Source of the DNA: Synergistaceae bacterium
GTDB taxonomy: Bacteria; Synergistota; Synergistia; Synergistales; Aminobacteriaceae
Length of the DNA: 15,375 nucleotides
Assembly (NCBI GenBank): GCA_012523155.1
Contig: JAAYJB010000322.1
Span: 1-15,375 of the forward strand
Direction: 5' to 3'
Shown here: positions 7,659-14,255 of the stretch, in pieces
Numbering within the stretch: the first letter of the stretch is position 1
Layout of the letters: each line of letters starts with the position of its first letter
Notes under the pieces: generated by a model
The model's database searches: none
The model's input: only the letters and a program-made list of their open reading frames with translations
What the model was told of the DNA's origin: nothing
Made by a program: the position numbers and the translations under genes

Positions 7659-8024
7659 ATGAAAATAAAAAGCAGAAGCGTCATGCGCGAAATACGTCAC
7701 GCCAGGCTTCGCAAAAACGTGTCCGGAACGGCCGCAAAACCAAGGATGGCTGTTTTTCACAGCCTTTCCCATATTTACGTGCAGTTTATCGATGACGAGG
7801 CCGGGCATACACTCGCAGCCGCGTCGACGGTTGAACCGTCGGTAAAGGCCTCCCTCAGTGCAACATGCAACATCGAGGCAGCCAGGATGCTGGGAAAGAT
7901 TGCTGCAGAACGTGCTCTCGCCAAGGGCATCAACGCGGTGGTTTTTGACAGGGGCGGGCACATGTTCCACGGCAAAGTCAAAGCACTGGCTGATTCCGCC
8001 CGCGAAGCCGGCCTGAAGTTCTAA
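7659..8024 (+). CDS. rplR: 50S ribosomal protein L18
   Basis: L18 binds 5S rRNA with L5 and mediates its attachment to 23S rRNA. The 121-residue product has a basic N-terminal tail (KIKSRSVMREIRHARLRKNV), then the core AVFHSLSHIYVQFIDDEAGH. A long helix region follows, and the C-terminal signature is VVFDRGGHMFHGKVKALADS with AREAGLKF. The family usually has RLSVFRS where this one has RMAVFHS, a mild variation. A GAGGTGA site (7646-7652) supports ATG 7659; the ATG at 7654 is out of frame. Confidence 0.97.
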   Translation: MKIKSRSVMREIRHARLRKNVSGTAAKPRMAVFHSLSHIYVQFIDDEAGHTLAAASTVEPSVKASLSATCNIEAARMLGKIAAERALAKGINAVVFDRGGHMFHGKVKALADSAREAGLKF

Positions 8025-8038
8025 GGGAGGCACAGAGG

Positions 8039-8551
8039 ATGATCAGGAAAAAAATAGATGCGAAGGGGATGGAGCTTACAGAGCGCGTTGTCGCTATCAA
8101 CCGTGTCAGCAAGGTTGTAAAGGGCGGAAAGCGTTTTAAGTTCAGTGTCCTTGTTGTAGTGGGAGACGGTGACCGTTACGTAGGTGTCGGGATGGGCAAG
8201 GCCAAGGAAATATCCGAGGCGGTCCGGAAAGGCATAGACAAGGCGGGAAAAAGCCTCGTGGAGCTCAAGAGGATCGGGAACACCATTCCTCATCCCGTGA
8301 ACGGTATTTTCGGCGCGGCATCAGTTCTTCTGAAGCCCGCGGCACCCGGCACGGGAGTTATCGCGGGAGGGGTCGTCCGGGCCATCATGGAGCTCGGAGG
8401 AGTTAAGGACGTCAATGCGAAGGTTATCGGAAGAACCTCCAATCCCATCAATATAGCCTGGGCGACAATACAGGCTATTGAGGAGATGCGGACTCCGGAT
8501 GAAATACTCAAGCTGAGGGGAAAGAAAACCCCCGAAGCTGTTGGAGACTAG
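8039..8551 (+). CDS. rpsE: 30S ribosomal protein S5
   Basis: S5 acts in decoding accuracy at the mRNA entry side and with S3 and S4 in mRNA unwinding. The 170-residue product has the double-stranded-RNA-binding-like N domain ([20 protein letters not shown], then [20 protein letters not shown]), the connecting [20 protein letters not shown] and the C domain [20 protein letters not shown], and ends with [12 protein letters not shown]. The length is normal. The start has GGGAGG at 8025-8030, eight bases upstream. It follows rplR by 14 bases. Confidence 0.97.
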   Translation: MIRKKIDAKGMELTERVVAINRVSKVVKGGKRFKFSVLVVVGDGDRYVGVGMGKAKEISEAVRKGIDKAGKSLVELKRIGNTIPHPVNGIFGAASVLLKPAAPGTGVIAGGVVRAIMELGGVKDVNAKVIGRTSNPINIAWATIQAIEEMRTPDEILKLRGKKTPEAVGD

Positions 8552-8562
8552 GAGGCTATCTC

Positions 8563-8748
8563 ATGGCAAAGCTTCGAATAACATGGAAGAGGAGTACTAT
8601 CGGGAGACCGGAGGATCAGAAGCGTACCGTCCGTGCCCTTGGCCTCAGGAAACTCAACCAGACGGTAGAACACGAGGACACACCCCAGATCCGCGGCATG
8701 GTCACCAAGGTCAGCCACCTGGTGGAATGTGTCTCAGTAGAGAATTAG
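8563..8748 (+). CDS. rpmD: 50S ribosomal protein L30
   Basis: L30 is a small large-subunit protein present in many but not all bacteria. The 61-residue product shows the family pattern [20 protein letters not shown] followed by [19 protein letters not shown] and a strand with [20 protein letters not shown] at 8551-8555, starting in the rpsE stop codon, is seven bases before the ATG. The position between rpsE and rplO is the standard one. Confidence 0.97.
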   Translation: MAKLRITWKRSTIGRPEDQKRTVRALGLRKLNQTVEHEDTPQIRGMVTKVSHLVECVSVEN

Positions 8749-8761
8749 GGAGGGAATCTCC

Positions 8762-9208
8762 ATGAGTCTACATGATCTGCACCCTGCTCCCGGTTCCAGG
8801 AGAAAAGGCAAGCGTCTCGGCCAGGGACTCGGCAGCGGTACCGGAAAAACAGCAGGAAAGGGCCACAAGGGACAGAAGGCCAGAAGCGGCGGAGGAGTCC
8901 GGCCGGGGTTCGAAGGCGGCCAGATGCCCATGATGCGCCGTATTCCAAAGAAAGGTTTCAACAATGCCAGGTTCGCAAAAGAATTTCAGATAGTCAACCT
9001 GGAATCGCTCTCTTCTCGCTTTGAGGCCGGGGCAACTGTCGGGTTCGCGGAGATGTACGCCATGCGTCTTGTCCAGAAGGACAACATCCCCGTAAAAGTC
9101 CTTGCGAATGGTGAAATTGACAAGGCGCTTACGGTGCAGGCACAGGCGTTCAGCGGACAGGCCAGGGCGAAAATAGAGGCAGCAGGTGGGAAGGCCGAGG
9201 TGATCTAG
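8762..9208 (+). CDS. rplO: 50S ribosomal protein L15
   Basis: L15 is a late-assembly large-subunit protein with a long glycine-rich, basic N-terminal extension. The 148-residue product begins [20 protein letters not shown] and continues [20 protein letters not shown]. The [20 protein letters not shown] stretch and PKKGFNN are family hallmarks. The C-terminal globular domain ends [15 protein letters not shown], as expected. GGGAGGG at 8748-8754 precedes the ATG by seven bases. The TAG stop is directly followed by the GTG start of secY. Confidence 0.97.
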   Translation: MSLHDLHPAPGSRRKGKRLGQGLGSGTGKTAGKGHKGQKARSGGGVRPGFEGGQMPMMRRIPKKGFNNARFAKEFQIVNLESLSSRFEAGATVGFAEMYAMRLVQKDNIPVKVLANGEIDKALTVQAQAFSGQARAKIEAAGGKAEVI

Positions 9209-10501
9209 GTGATCGATTCCTTCCGGGATGCCTTCAGACTGCCTGACCTTAAAAGAAGAATCCTTTTCTCCCTCGGAGTTTTGTTCATATTCCGCCTGGG
9301 GGCTCACGTCCCGACGCCCGGGATCGATGCCGAGGCCATGTCCCAACTGTTCGATTCGGGCGGTGTGCTTGGATTTCTTGACATATTCGCGGGAGGCGCC
9401 CTGAGGCGGTTCAGTATTTTCGCCCTCGGCGTTGCTCCCTACATCAACGCGAGCATCGTGATGCAGCTTCTTGTCGTCATATTCCCGACACTCGAGAAAA
9501 TGCAGAAAGAGGGGGAAGAAGGCAGAAAAAAGATAGTGCAGTGGACACGCTATTCCGCCGTGCTTTTCGCCCTTGTGCAGGCAGTGGGCATGACCTTCTG
9601 GCTTCGCAGCCTGGGTATTTTCAGCGGCCAGCTGTTTGACGGCCTCATTGTGGTCGCAACCGTGACCTCAGGTTCCATAGCCGTGATGTGGCTTGGTGAA
9701 GAAATCTCGGATCATGGTATCGGCAACGGTATTTCCCTTCTTATCTTCGGGGGTATTGTAGCCAGGGTTCCTGAAGCCATTATCCAGAGCTGGAGCATGA
9801 TACGGCTCGGCGAAATGAACTTTCTCGTCCTGCTTATTGCCCTTATCCTCATGGTAGGTGTCATTGCGGGATGTATCGTCCTCCAGGAGGGGCAGAGACG
9901 CCTTCCTGTGCAGTATGCAAAAAGAGTGGTAGGAAACAAGGTGTACGGAGGCCAGAGTACGTTTATCCCCCTGAAGGTGAATCAGGCGGGGGTCATCCCC
10001 ATAATCTTTGCTTCATCCGTGCTGCTGTTTCCCTATTCCATTGCGAAGTTCTTTTCCGGGGATATTGCACTTTTCTTCCAGAGGATTTTCGGGCCCGGAA
10101 GCTTCGTTTACACGCTGTTTTACGTGGCGCTCATCGTGTTCTTCAGTTATTTTTATACCGCTGTGGTTTTCAACCCGTCAGATGTGGCGAATAACATGAA
10201 AAAATACGGCGGTTTCATTCTCGGCATACGTCCGGGCAAACCAACCTCTGACTTTATCGAAAAAGTCATGAGCAGGATCACTCTCGGCGGCGCTGTATTT
10301 CTTGCCGGAGTCGCCCTTGTGCCGAACCTGATGACACAGTTTATGGGCATCACAAGCTTCTATTTCGGAGGAACTGCCGTTCTCATCGTCGTCGGCGTGG
10401 CTCTTGACACGGTCCACCAGATCGAGGGACAGCTGCTCATGCGCCATTATGAAGGAATTCTCAAGCGTAAGGACAAAGCCGGCGGACTACTTCGATTTTA
10501 A
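9209..10501 (+). CDS. secY: Protein translocase channel subunit SecY
   Basis: SecY forms the channel of the Sec translocon in the inner membrane. The 430-residue product has normal length and about ten membrane segments. Hallmarks are LGFLDIFAGGALRRFSIFAL (about 54-73, plug and TM2 region), the cytosolic loop QEGQRRLPVQYAKR (226-239) and the C5 loop KKYGGFILGIRPG (331-343), where R341 matches the E. coli R357 needed for SecA-driven export. The start is GTG 9209, immediately after the rplO stop, giving the usual DAFRLPDLKRRILFSLGVLF N terminus. The ribosome-binding purines lie in the rplO tail, so coupling is likely. Confidence 0.98.
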   Translation: MIDSFRDAFRLPDLKRRILFSLGVLFIFRLGAHVPTPGIDAEAMSQLFDSGGVLGFLDIFAGGALRRFSIFALGVAPYINASIVMQLLVVIFPTLEKMQKEGEEGRKKIVQWTRYSAVLFALVQAVGMTFWLRSLGIFSGQLFDGLIVVATVTSGSIAVMWLGEEISDHGIGNGISLLIFGGIVARVPEAIIQSWSMIRLGEMNFLVLLIALILMVGVIAGCIVLQEGQRRLPVQYAKRVVGNKVYGGQSTFIPLKVNQAGVIPIIFASSVLLFPYSIAKFFSGDIALFFQRIFGPGSFVYTLFYVALIVFFSYFYTAVVFNPSDVANNMKKYGGFILGIRPGKPTSDFIEKVMSRITLGGAVFLAGVALVPNLMTQFMGITSFYFGGTAVLIVVGVALDTVHQIEGQLLMRHYEGILKRKDKAGGLLRF

Positions 10502-10512
10502 GGAGAGTAAAA

Positions 10513-11163
10513 ATGCGCATAATTCTTCTTGGTTCACCCGGGGCAGGCAAAGGAACACTTGCGGCTGAAATCGACAAGAAATATCCTGTGGCGCACATCT
10601 CAACGGGGGATATTTTTCGTGAAAACGTAAAGAATAACACCCCCCTCGGGAAAAAGGCGCAGGCCTACATGGAATCGGGGAAGCTGGTTCCTGACGAAAT
10701 CGTCATTGAAATGATGGCAAACAGGCTTCGGGAACCCGACTGTGAAAAAGGATTCGTACTGGACGGTTTCCCCCGTACTGTTCCCCAGGCGGAAGCCCTG
10801 GAAAAGATCCTTGAAGAGATGGGACTCTCGCTTGACAGGGTCGTTTTCCTTGACGTCGACGAGGAAACCGTGGTAAAGCGCCTTTCCGGAAGAAGAGTGT
10901 GCCGGTCATGCGGCGCGATCTACAACATGGAATTTAAGCCTTCTTCCAGGGGAGATATCTGTGAGAAATGCGGAGGAGAACTCTACCAGCGGGATGACGA
11001 CCGTGAAGATGTCGTCAGGCACAGGCTGAAAGTATTCTATGAACAGACTTCTCCGGTCGTTTGCTATTACGAGGGGAAACATATTTTTTCCCGCATATCC
11101 TCGGAGCGTCACGGACATTCCCTGATCGAGGAGTTCGAAATGGCGGTTGGCGCAAAAGAATGA
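10513..11163 (+). CDS. adk: Adenylate kinase, zinc-LID type
   Basis: This enzyme catalyses ATP + AMP to 2 ADP in the cytoplasm and sets adenylate balance. The 216-residue product has the P-loop GSPGAGKGT (about 7-15), the AMP-binding STGDIFRENV and DGFPRT (84-89) motifs, and the RDDDREDVVRHRL segment (about 160-172). It is the long-LID form with four cysteines (C130, C133, C150, C153) in CRSC and CEKC, a zinc site typical of Gram-positive-type Adk. The residue after GKGT is leucine where glutamine is common, a minor variation. AAGGAG (10500-10505) lies seven bases before ATG. The stop overlaps the map start (ATGA). Confidence 0.98.
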   Translation: MRIILLGSPGAGKGTLAAEIDKKYPVAHISTGDIFRENVKNNTPLGKKAQAYMESGKLVPDEIVIEMMANRLREPDCEKGFVLDGFPRTVPQAEALEKILEEMGLSLDRVVFLDVDEETVVKRLSGRRVCRSCGAIYNMEFKPSSRGDICEKCGGELYQRDDDREDVVRHRLKVFYEQTSPVVCYYEGKHIFSRISSERHGHSLIEEFEMAVGAKE

Positions 11164-11936
11164 TCACACTGAAAAAAGAAAAAGATCTTGTGTTTATGAG
11201 AAAAGCAGGGAAGATAGTCGCGGATGTGCTTGACATGATCGCGGAGATCATTCGCCCCGGCCTGACGACCGCCGAAATCGACAGGGCGGCTGATAAATTG
11301 ATTCGAAAAGCCGGGGCGACCCCCGCCTTCAAGGGATATCGTGTTCCGGGTATTTCAAGGGCGTTTCCGGGTGCCGTGTGTGCCTCGATAAACAAAGAGA
11401 TCGTCCATGGAATACCAAGCAGCGAGAGACACCTTGAAGAAGGAGACATTATAAGCATAGACGTGGGGGCCCGTTTTTCAGGGTATTTCGGCGATGCTGC
11501 ATGTACCTACCCAGTCGGGGTCGTAGCCACCGAACGCAAGAAACTGCTCGACGTGACACGGGGCAGCCTTGAGAACGCGCTCTCTGCTGCAAAAGCCGGG
11601 AACACTCTCGGGGATATAGGATATGCGGTCGAGAGTTTTGTTTCTCCCCACGGCTACGGATTAGTCCGTGACTATTCCGGCCATGGAATCGGGACCCATT
11701 TGCATGAACCTCCCCAGATTCCGAATTATGGCCATCCTGGAAGGGGAATAACTCTCAAAACGGGAATGACTTTGGCCATCGAGCCTATGGTGATGGCCGG
11801 CGCGGAAGATGTCGAGGTCGGTCATGACCAGTGGGTGGTCATGACGGTTGACGGCTCCGATGCAGCTCATTTCGAAAGGACGGTTCTCATCCGTGAAGGA
11901 GAGCCGGAAGACCTGACCCCATGGACTTGGGCCTGA
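11160..11936 (+). CDS. map: Methionine aminopeptidase, type I
   Basis: This metalloenzyme removes the N-terminal methionine from nascent proteins. The 258-residue product is a complete pita-bread fold. The five metal ligands are D101 (SIDVGA), D112 (GDAACTYPVG), H175 (GHGIGTHLHE), E208 (AIEPM) and E239 (HFERTVL), and H83 matches the catalytic H79 of E. coli. I chose ATG 11160, which overlaps the adk stop, because MITLKKEKDLVFMRKAGKIV is the family N terminus. The frame stays open 33 codons upstream inside adk, but that extension has no family similarity. There is no strong ribosome-binding site, so coupling to adk is likely. Confidence 0.97.
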   Translation: MITLKKEKDLVFMRKAGKIVADVLDMIAEIIRPGLTTAEIDRAADKLIRKAGATPAFKGYRVPGISRAFPGAVCASINKEIVHGIPSSERHLEEGDIISIDVGARFSGYFGDAACTYPVGVVATERKKLLDVTRGSLENALSAAKAGNTLGDIGYAVESFVSPHGYGLVRDYSGHGIGTHLHEPPQIPNYGHPGRGITLKTGMTLAIEPMVMAGAEDVEVGHDQWVVMTVDGSDAAHFERTVLIREGEPEDLTPWTWA

Positions 11937-12238
11937 AAGAGTTTTCCGACGACAGCCTGTGCAGAATCGGTCAAGTTGTTCGATCCAGAAAAGGGAAAGA
12001 TGTCGGCAGATGGTATGTAGTTGTCGGGGTTTCAGAGAACGGACGAAGGGTTTTTCTTGCGGACGGAGTAAAATTTACCCCCGCGAAACCCAAGGCAAAA
12101 AACACGATCCACCTGCAGCGCACCGGATGGCATCTTGACGAAATAGCGCAAAGCATCATGTCGGAGGGAAAAATAGACGCAGGGAGATTTCAGGCTCTTC
12201 TGGCGGGCCTTAAACGAAATGAACAGCAGGGAGGATGA
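11921..12238 (+). CDS. KOW-domain RNA-binding protein (L14e-like)
   Basis: This 105-residue protein resembles the L14e/KOW-type RNA-binding proteins found between map and infA in Gram-positive-type operons; its function is not established. The N-terminal half is a KOW/SH3-like barrel: CRIGQVVRSRKGKDVGRWYV, then VVGVSENGRRVFLADGVKFT. A basic PAKPKAKNTIHLQRTG strand follows. The C terminus (about 70-103) is predicted helical and charged. The start ATG 11921 lies 16 bases inside the end of map in another frame, ten bases after GGAAG (11906-11910), which suggests translational coupling. An RNA- or ribosome-related role is inferred from fold and neighbours only. Confidence 0.85.
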   Translation: MDLGLKEFSDDSLCRIGQVVRSRKGKDVGRWYVVVGVSENGRRVFLADGVKFTPAKPKAKNTIHLQRTGWHLDEIAQSIMSEGKIDAGRFQALLAGLKRNEQQGG

Positions 12239-12247
12239 AGAAACCGC

Positions 12248-12469
12248 ATGTCCAATAAAGATGATGTCATAGAAGTACGGGGAAAAGTAATCGAACCTCT
12301 TCCGAACGCTATGTTCCGGGTTGAGCTTGACAACGGGCACAGGATTCTCGCCCATGTTTCGGGAAAAATGCGGCTTCACTTCATCCGTATTCTTCCGGGC
12401 GACAAGGTATTGGTAGAGATCTCCCCTTATGACCTTGCGAGAGGCCGAATAATCTATAGATACAAATAA
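12248..12469 (+). CDS. infA: Translation initiation factor IF-1
   Basis: IF-1 binds the 30S A site with IF-2 and IF-3 during initiation. The 73-residue product is a single S1-like OB fold and matches the family almost end to end: [55 protein letters not shown]. One small difference is RLHFIRI where many have RKNFIRI. The ribosome-binding region is GGGAGG at 12230-12235, 12 bases upstream, slightly long. It follows the KOW gene by nine bases and is the last gene before the only large gap in the cluster. Confidence 0.98.
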   Translation: MSNKDDVIEVRGKVIEPLPNAMFRVELDNGHRILAHVSGKMRLHFIRILPGDKVLVEISPYDLARGRIIYRYK

Positions 12470-12510
12470 CCGGGGGCGGATTCGGCAGGAGAGGAAACAA
12501 AAAATTTAGC

Positions 12511-12523
12511 TGTCTCCGAGACA
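12511..12523 (+). repeat. 13-base palindrome upstream of the alpha-operon promoter
   Basis: TGTCTCCGAGACA is a perfect inverted repeat around one central base. It ends five bases before the proposed -35 hexamer. As DNA it resembles an operator half-site pair in the position of an upstream regulator. As RNA it gives a 5-bp stem with a CCG loop, followed by the T-rich AGTGTTTTCTTCTC, which would be a weak terminator for the upstream transcript. Neither role can be decided from sequence. Confidence 0.4.
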
Positions 12524-12527
12524 AGTG

Positions 12528-12556
12528 TTTTCTTCTCAACGAATCTGCTGTATAAT
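12528..12556 (+). promoter_or_regulatory. Putative sigma-70-type promoter of the alpha operon (rpmJ-rplQ)
   Basis: A perfect TATAAT -10 box lies at 12551-12556 in the only long gap of the cluster. The 17-base-spaced -35 position reads TTTTCT (12528-12533), a poor match to TTGACA. An A/T-rich tract (about 12496-12508) further upstream could act as an UP element. The start site would fall near 12562-12564. This would give a separate or extra transcript for rpmJ, rpsM, rpsK, rpsD, rpoA and rplQ. The -10 is clear; the -35 is weak. Confidence 0.55.
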
Positions 12557-12561
12557 TTATC

Positions 12562-12637
12562 GCTTGGTAAAATGCAATTTTTACAGGGACCATATGGTCA
12601 TCTGTTTTCAGTTCTTTACCAGAGGAGCGTGACACGC
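12562..12637 (+). promoter_or_regulatory. Putative structured leader RNA of the alpha operon
   Basis: Between the predicted start site and the rpmJ ATG are about 75 nt rich in pairing. Stem P1 is UUGGUAAA (12564-12571) with UUUACCAG (12615-12622): eight pairs, one G-U. It takes in the first two bases of the AGAGGAG ribosome-binding site (12621-12627). P1 encloses hairpin H2 (12583-12605) with perfect palindromic core GACCATATGGTC (12588-12599). A competing hairpin H1, GUAAAA (12567-12572) with UUUUAC (12579-12584), excludes both P1 and H2. A third dyad, GCGTG-A-CACGC (12627-12637), fills the space between ribosome-binding site and start. Regulation by a ribosomal protein such as S4 is inference. 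Confidence 0.4.
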
Positions 12638-12763
12638 ATGAAAGTGAAACCGTCGGTTAAGCCGATGTGCGAGTTCTGCCGGGTAATCCGGCGCAAGGGT
12701 GTTGTGCGGATCATATGCAGCAGGAATCCGCGCCATAAGCAGAGACAGGGTGCAAGGAGGTAA
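12638..12763 (+). CDS. rpmJ: 50S ribosomal protein L36, zinc form
   Basis: L36 is the smallest large-subunit protein and is stabilised by one zinc ion. The product is 41 residues, [20 protein letters not shown] and onwards, with zinc ligands C11, C14, C27 and H33. The NPRHKQRQG signature is present, followed by a short basic tail (ARR), slightly longer than the usual 37-38. ATG 12638 is the family start, ten bases after AGAGGAG (12621-12627). The frame is open further upstream to 12572, but that stretch is leader sequence. It opens the alpha block, eight bases ahead of rpsM. Confidence 0.97.
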   Translation: MKVKPSVKPMCEFCRVIRRKGVVRIICSRNPRHKQRQGARR

Positions 12764-12771
12764 GGCAGGCC

Positions 12772-13149
12772 ATGGCCCGAATCGCCGGAGTTGACATACC
12801 AAGAGAAAAGCGTGTTGAAATCGCGTTGACCTATATTTTCGGAATAGGACTTCCGACGTCAAAGAAGATCATTGAGGCTACCGGAATAAATCCTGACACC
12901 AGGGTGAAGGACCTCACAGAGGAAGAGACCCAGAAACTCCGCAGGGAGATAGAAGATCACCACAAGGTCGAAGGAGATCTTCGCAGGGAAGTGTCCATGA
13001 ATATCAAGAGACTCATGGATATAGGATGCTACCGGGGGCAGAGGCACAAGCTCGGATTGCCGGTCCGCGGACAAAAGACAAAGACGAATGCCCGCACCAG
13101 GAAGGGCCCCCGCCGTACTGTCGCGGGCAAAAAGATGGCTACAAAGTAG
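12772..13149 (+). CDS. rpsM: 30S ribosomal protein S13
   Basis: S13 is in the small-subunit head, bridges to L5 and touches P-site tRNA. The 125-residue product begins [20 protein letters not shown], contains the helix-two-turn-helix [20 protein letters not shown] and the [20 protein letters not shown] segment. It ends in a basic tail [20 protein letters not shown]. Length is normal. GCAAGGAGGTAAGG (12751-12764), which spans the rpmJ stop, supports the start. In E. coli the S4-binding pseudoknot overlaps this start; I did not recognise one here. Confidence 0.98.
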   Translation: MARIAGVDIPREKRVEIALTYIFGIGLPTSKKIIEATGINPDTRVKDLTEEETQKLRREIEDHHKVEGDLRREVSMNIKRLMDIGCYRGQRHKLGLPVRGQKTKTNARTRKGPRRTVAGKKMATK

Positions 13150-13185
13150 CCTTCGGCACACAGGAAAACAAGGAGGCTGGATTAA

Positions 13186-13578
13186 GTGGCCAAACGTACA
13201 GTCCGCAAAGGAAAACGTAAGGAAAGAAAGAATATCAGCTATGGTGTTGCCCATATTTATTCAACGTTCAACAACACCATCGTCTGCGTAAGCGACAAGG
13301 GCGGAAACATTCTTGCCTGGGCTTCCGGCGGAAATGTGGGCTTCAAGGGAACCAGGAAATCAACTCCTTTTGCAGCCCAGATCGCGGCCTCTCAGGTTGC
13401 GAAAGCCGTTCAGGAGCATGGGGTACAGGAGATCGACGTGGTCGTCAAAGGCCCGGGACCCGGACGGGAGTCCGCGATCCGTTCTCTTCAGGCTGCAGGG
13501 CTCCAGGTAAACATGATTCGCGACACGACGCCGATTCCGCACAATGGATGCCGTCCTCCAAAGCGGCGGAGAGTGTAG
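13186..13578 (+). CDS. rpsK: 30S ribosomal protein S11
   Basis: S11 lies on the small-subunit platform near the Shine-Dalgarno cleft. The 130-residue product has a basic N terminus ([20 protein letters not shown]) and the core [20 protein letters not shown]. The [17 protein letters not shown] segment follows, and the C terminus is [18 protein letters not shown], which includes the asparagine-glycine site known to form isoaspartate in E. coli. The start is GTG 13186, supported by AAGGAGG (13170-13176) and the alignment. The 36-base gap after rpsM holds only the ribosome-binding region. Confidence 0.98.
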   Translation: MAKRTVRKGKRKERKNISYGVAHIYSTFNNTIVCVSDKGGNILAWASGGNVGFKGTRKSTPFAAQIAASQVAKAVQEHGVQEIDVVVKGPGPGRESAIRSLQAAGLQVNMIRDTTPIPHNGCRPPKRRRV

Positions 13579-13608
13579 CGAAGGTTAGTCAAGGAGGGTT
13601 AATATTTT

Positions 13609-14244
13609 ATGAGCAGATATGTAGGGCCTGCGTGCCGTTTGTGCAAGGCTGAGGGAACCAAGCTCTTCCTCAAGGGCGACCGTTGCTACACCGCAAAATG
13701 TGCGATCACTAAAAGTGAAGCCGGTGCCGGATCGAAAATGAAGCGCAGGCGTCCAAGGACCAAGGTCAGTGAATACGGGATCCGTCTCAGGGAGAAGCAG
13801 AAGCTTCGCCGTTTCTACGGAATGAACGAGCGGCAGTTCCACAGGATTTATGAGATCGCCAACAAAATGGCCGGCCAGACTGGTCATAATTTTCTGCAGC
13901 TTCTTGAGCGCAGACTTGATAATGTTGTCTACAGGCTGGGATTTGCCACGAGCAGAAAACAGGCGAGACAGCTCGTCCTTCACGGCCATTTCCTCGTGAA
14001 CGGCAGACGGGTAGACATCCCCAGTTTCCTTGTGAGCAGCGGAGATGTTGTGGCTGCCTCGGAAAAGAGCAGGGAAACAGCCCTTCTGAAGGAAAATGCG
14101 GAAGTTGCTGCTGCCCGTACTGTTCCCCAGTGGCTTGAGGCAAATACTGAGAAGATTGAGGGAAAGATCATATCGCTTCCGGAGCGGGACCAGATCGACG
14201 CACCTGTTACTGAACAGCTTGTTGTCGAGTTTTATGCCAGATAA
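13609..14244 (+). CDS. rpsD: 30S ribosomal protein S4, zinc form
   Basis: S4 initiates assembly of the 16S 5' domain, acts in mRNA unwinding and is the classic autogenous repressor of the alpha operon. The 211-residue product starts [20 protein letters not shown] and carries four cysteines (C9, C12, C26, C31) forming the zinc-binding N terminus of the C+ type. The S4 RNA-binding domain is at about 101-150 ([40 protein letters not shown]). A charged stretch, [18 protein letters not shown], follows. The C terminus [12 protein letters not shown] is standard. AAGGAGGG (13591-13598) precedes ATG by about ten bases. Because S4 is encoded here, it is the leading candidate to bind the leader at 12562-12637. 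Confidence 0.97.
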   Translation: MSRYVGPACRLCKAEGTKLFLKGDRCYTAKCAITKSEAGAGSKMKRRRPRTKVSEYGIRLREKQKLRRFYGMNERQFHRIYEIANKMAGQTGHNFLQLLERRLDNVVYRLGFATSRKQARQLVLHGHFLVNGRRVDIPSFLVSSGDVVAASEKSRETALLKENAEVAAARTVPQWLEANTEKIEGKIISLPERDQIDAPVTEQLVVEFYAR

Positions 14245-14255
14245 TGGCGTGAAAG

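Noticed and set aside
11061..11159. 33-codon N-terminal extension of methionine aminopeptidase
   Set aside because: It overlaps adk, has no family similarity, and the family start MITLKKEKDL lies exactly at the adk-map overlap.
11235..11251. Inverted repeat ATGATC-GCGGA-GATCAT within map
   Set aside because: It lies deep in conserved coding sequence (DMIAEII) and is explained by the codons; no promoter or gene boundary is nearby.
12572..12637. Upstream in-frame start that would give a 63-residue L36
   Set aside because: L36 is 37-41 residues, ATG 12638 has a good ribosome-binding site, and the upstream part is the predicted leader.
13148..13178. AGCCT/AGGCT pairing that could mask the rpsK ribosome-binding site
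   Set aside because: Five pairs over a 21-base loop that includes a purine-rich ribosome-binding site is expected by chance; not strong enough alone.
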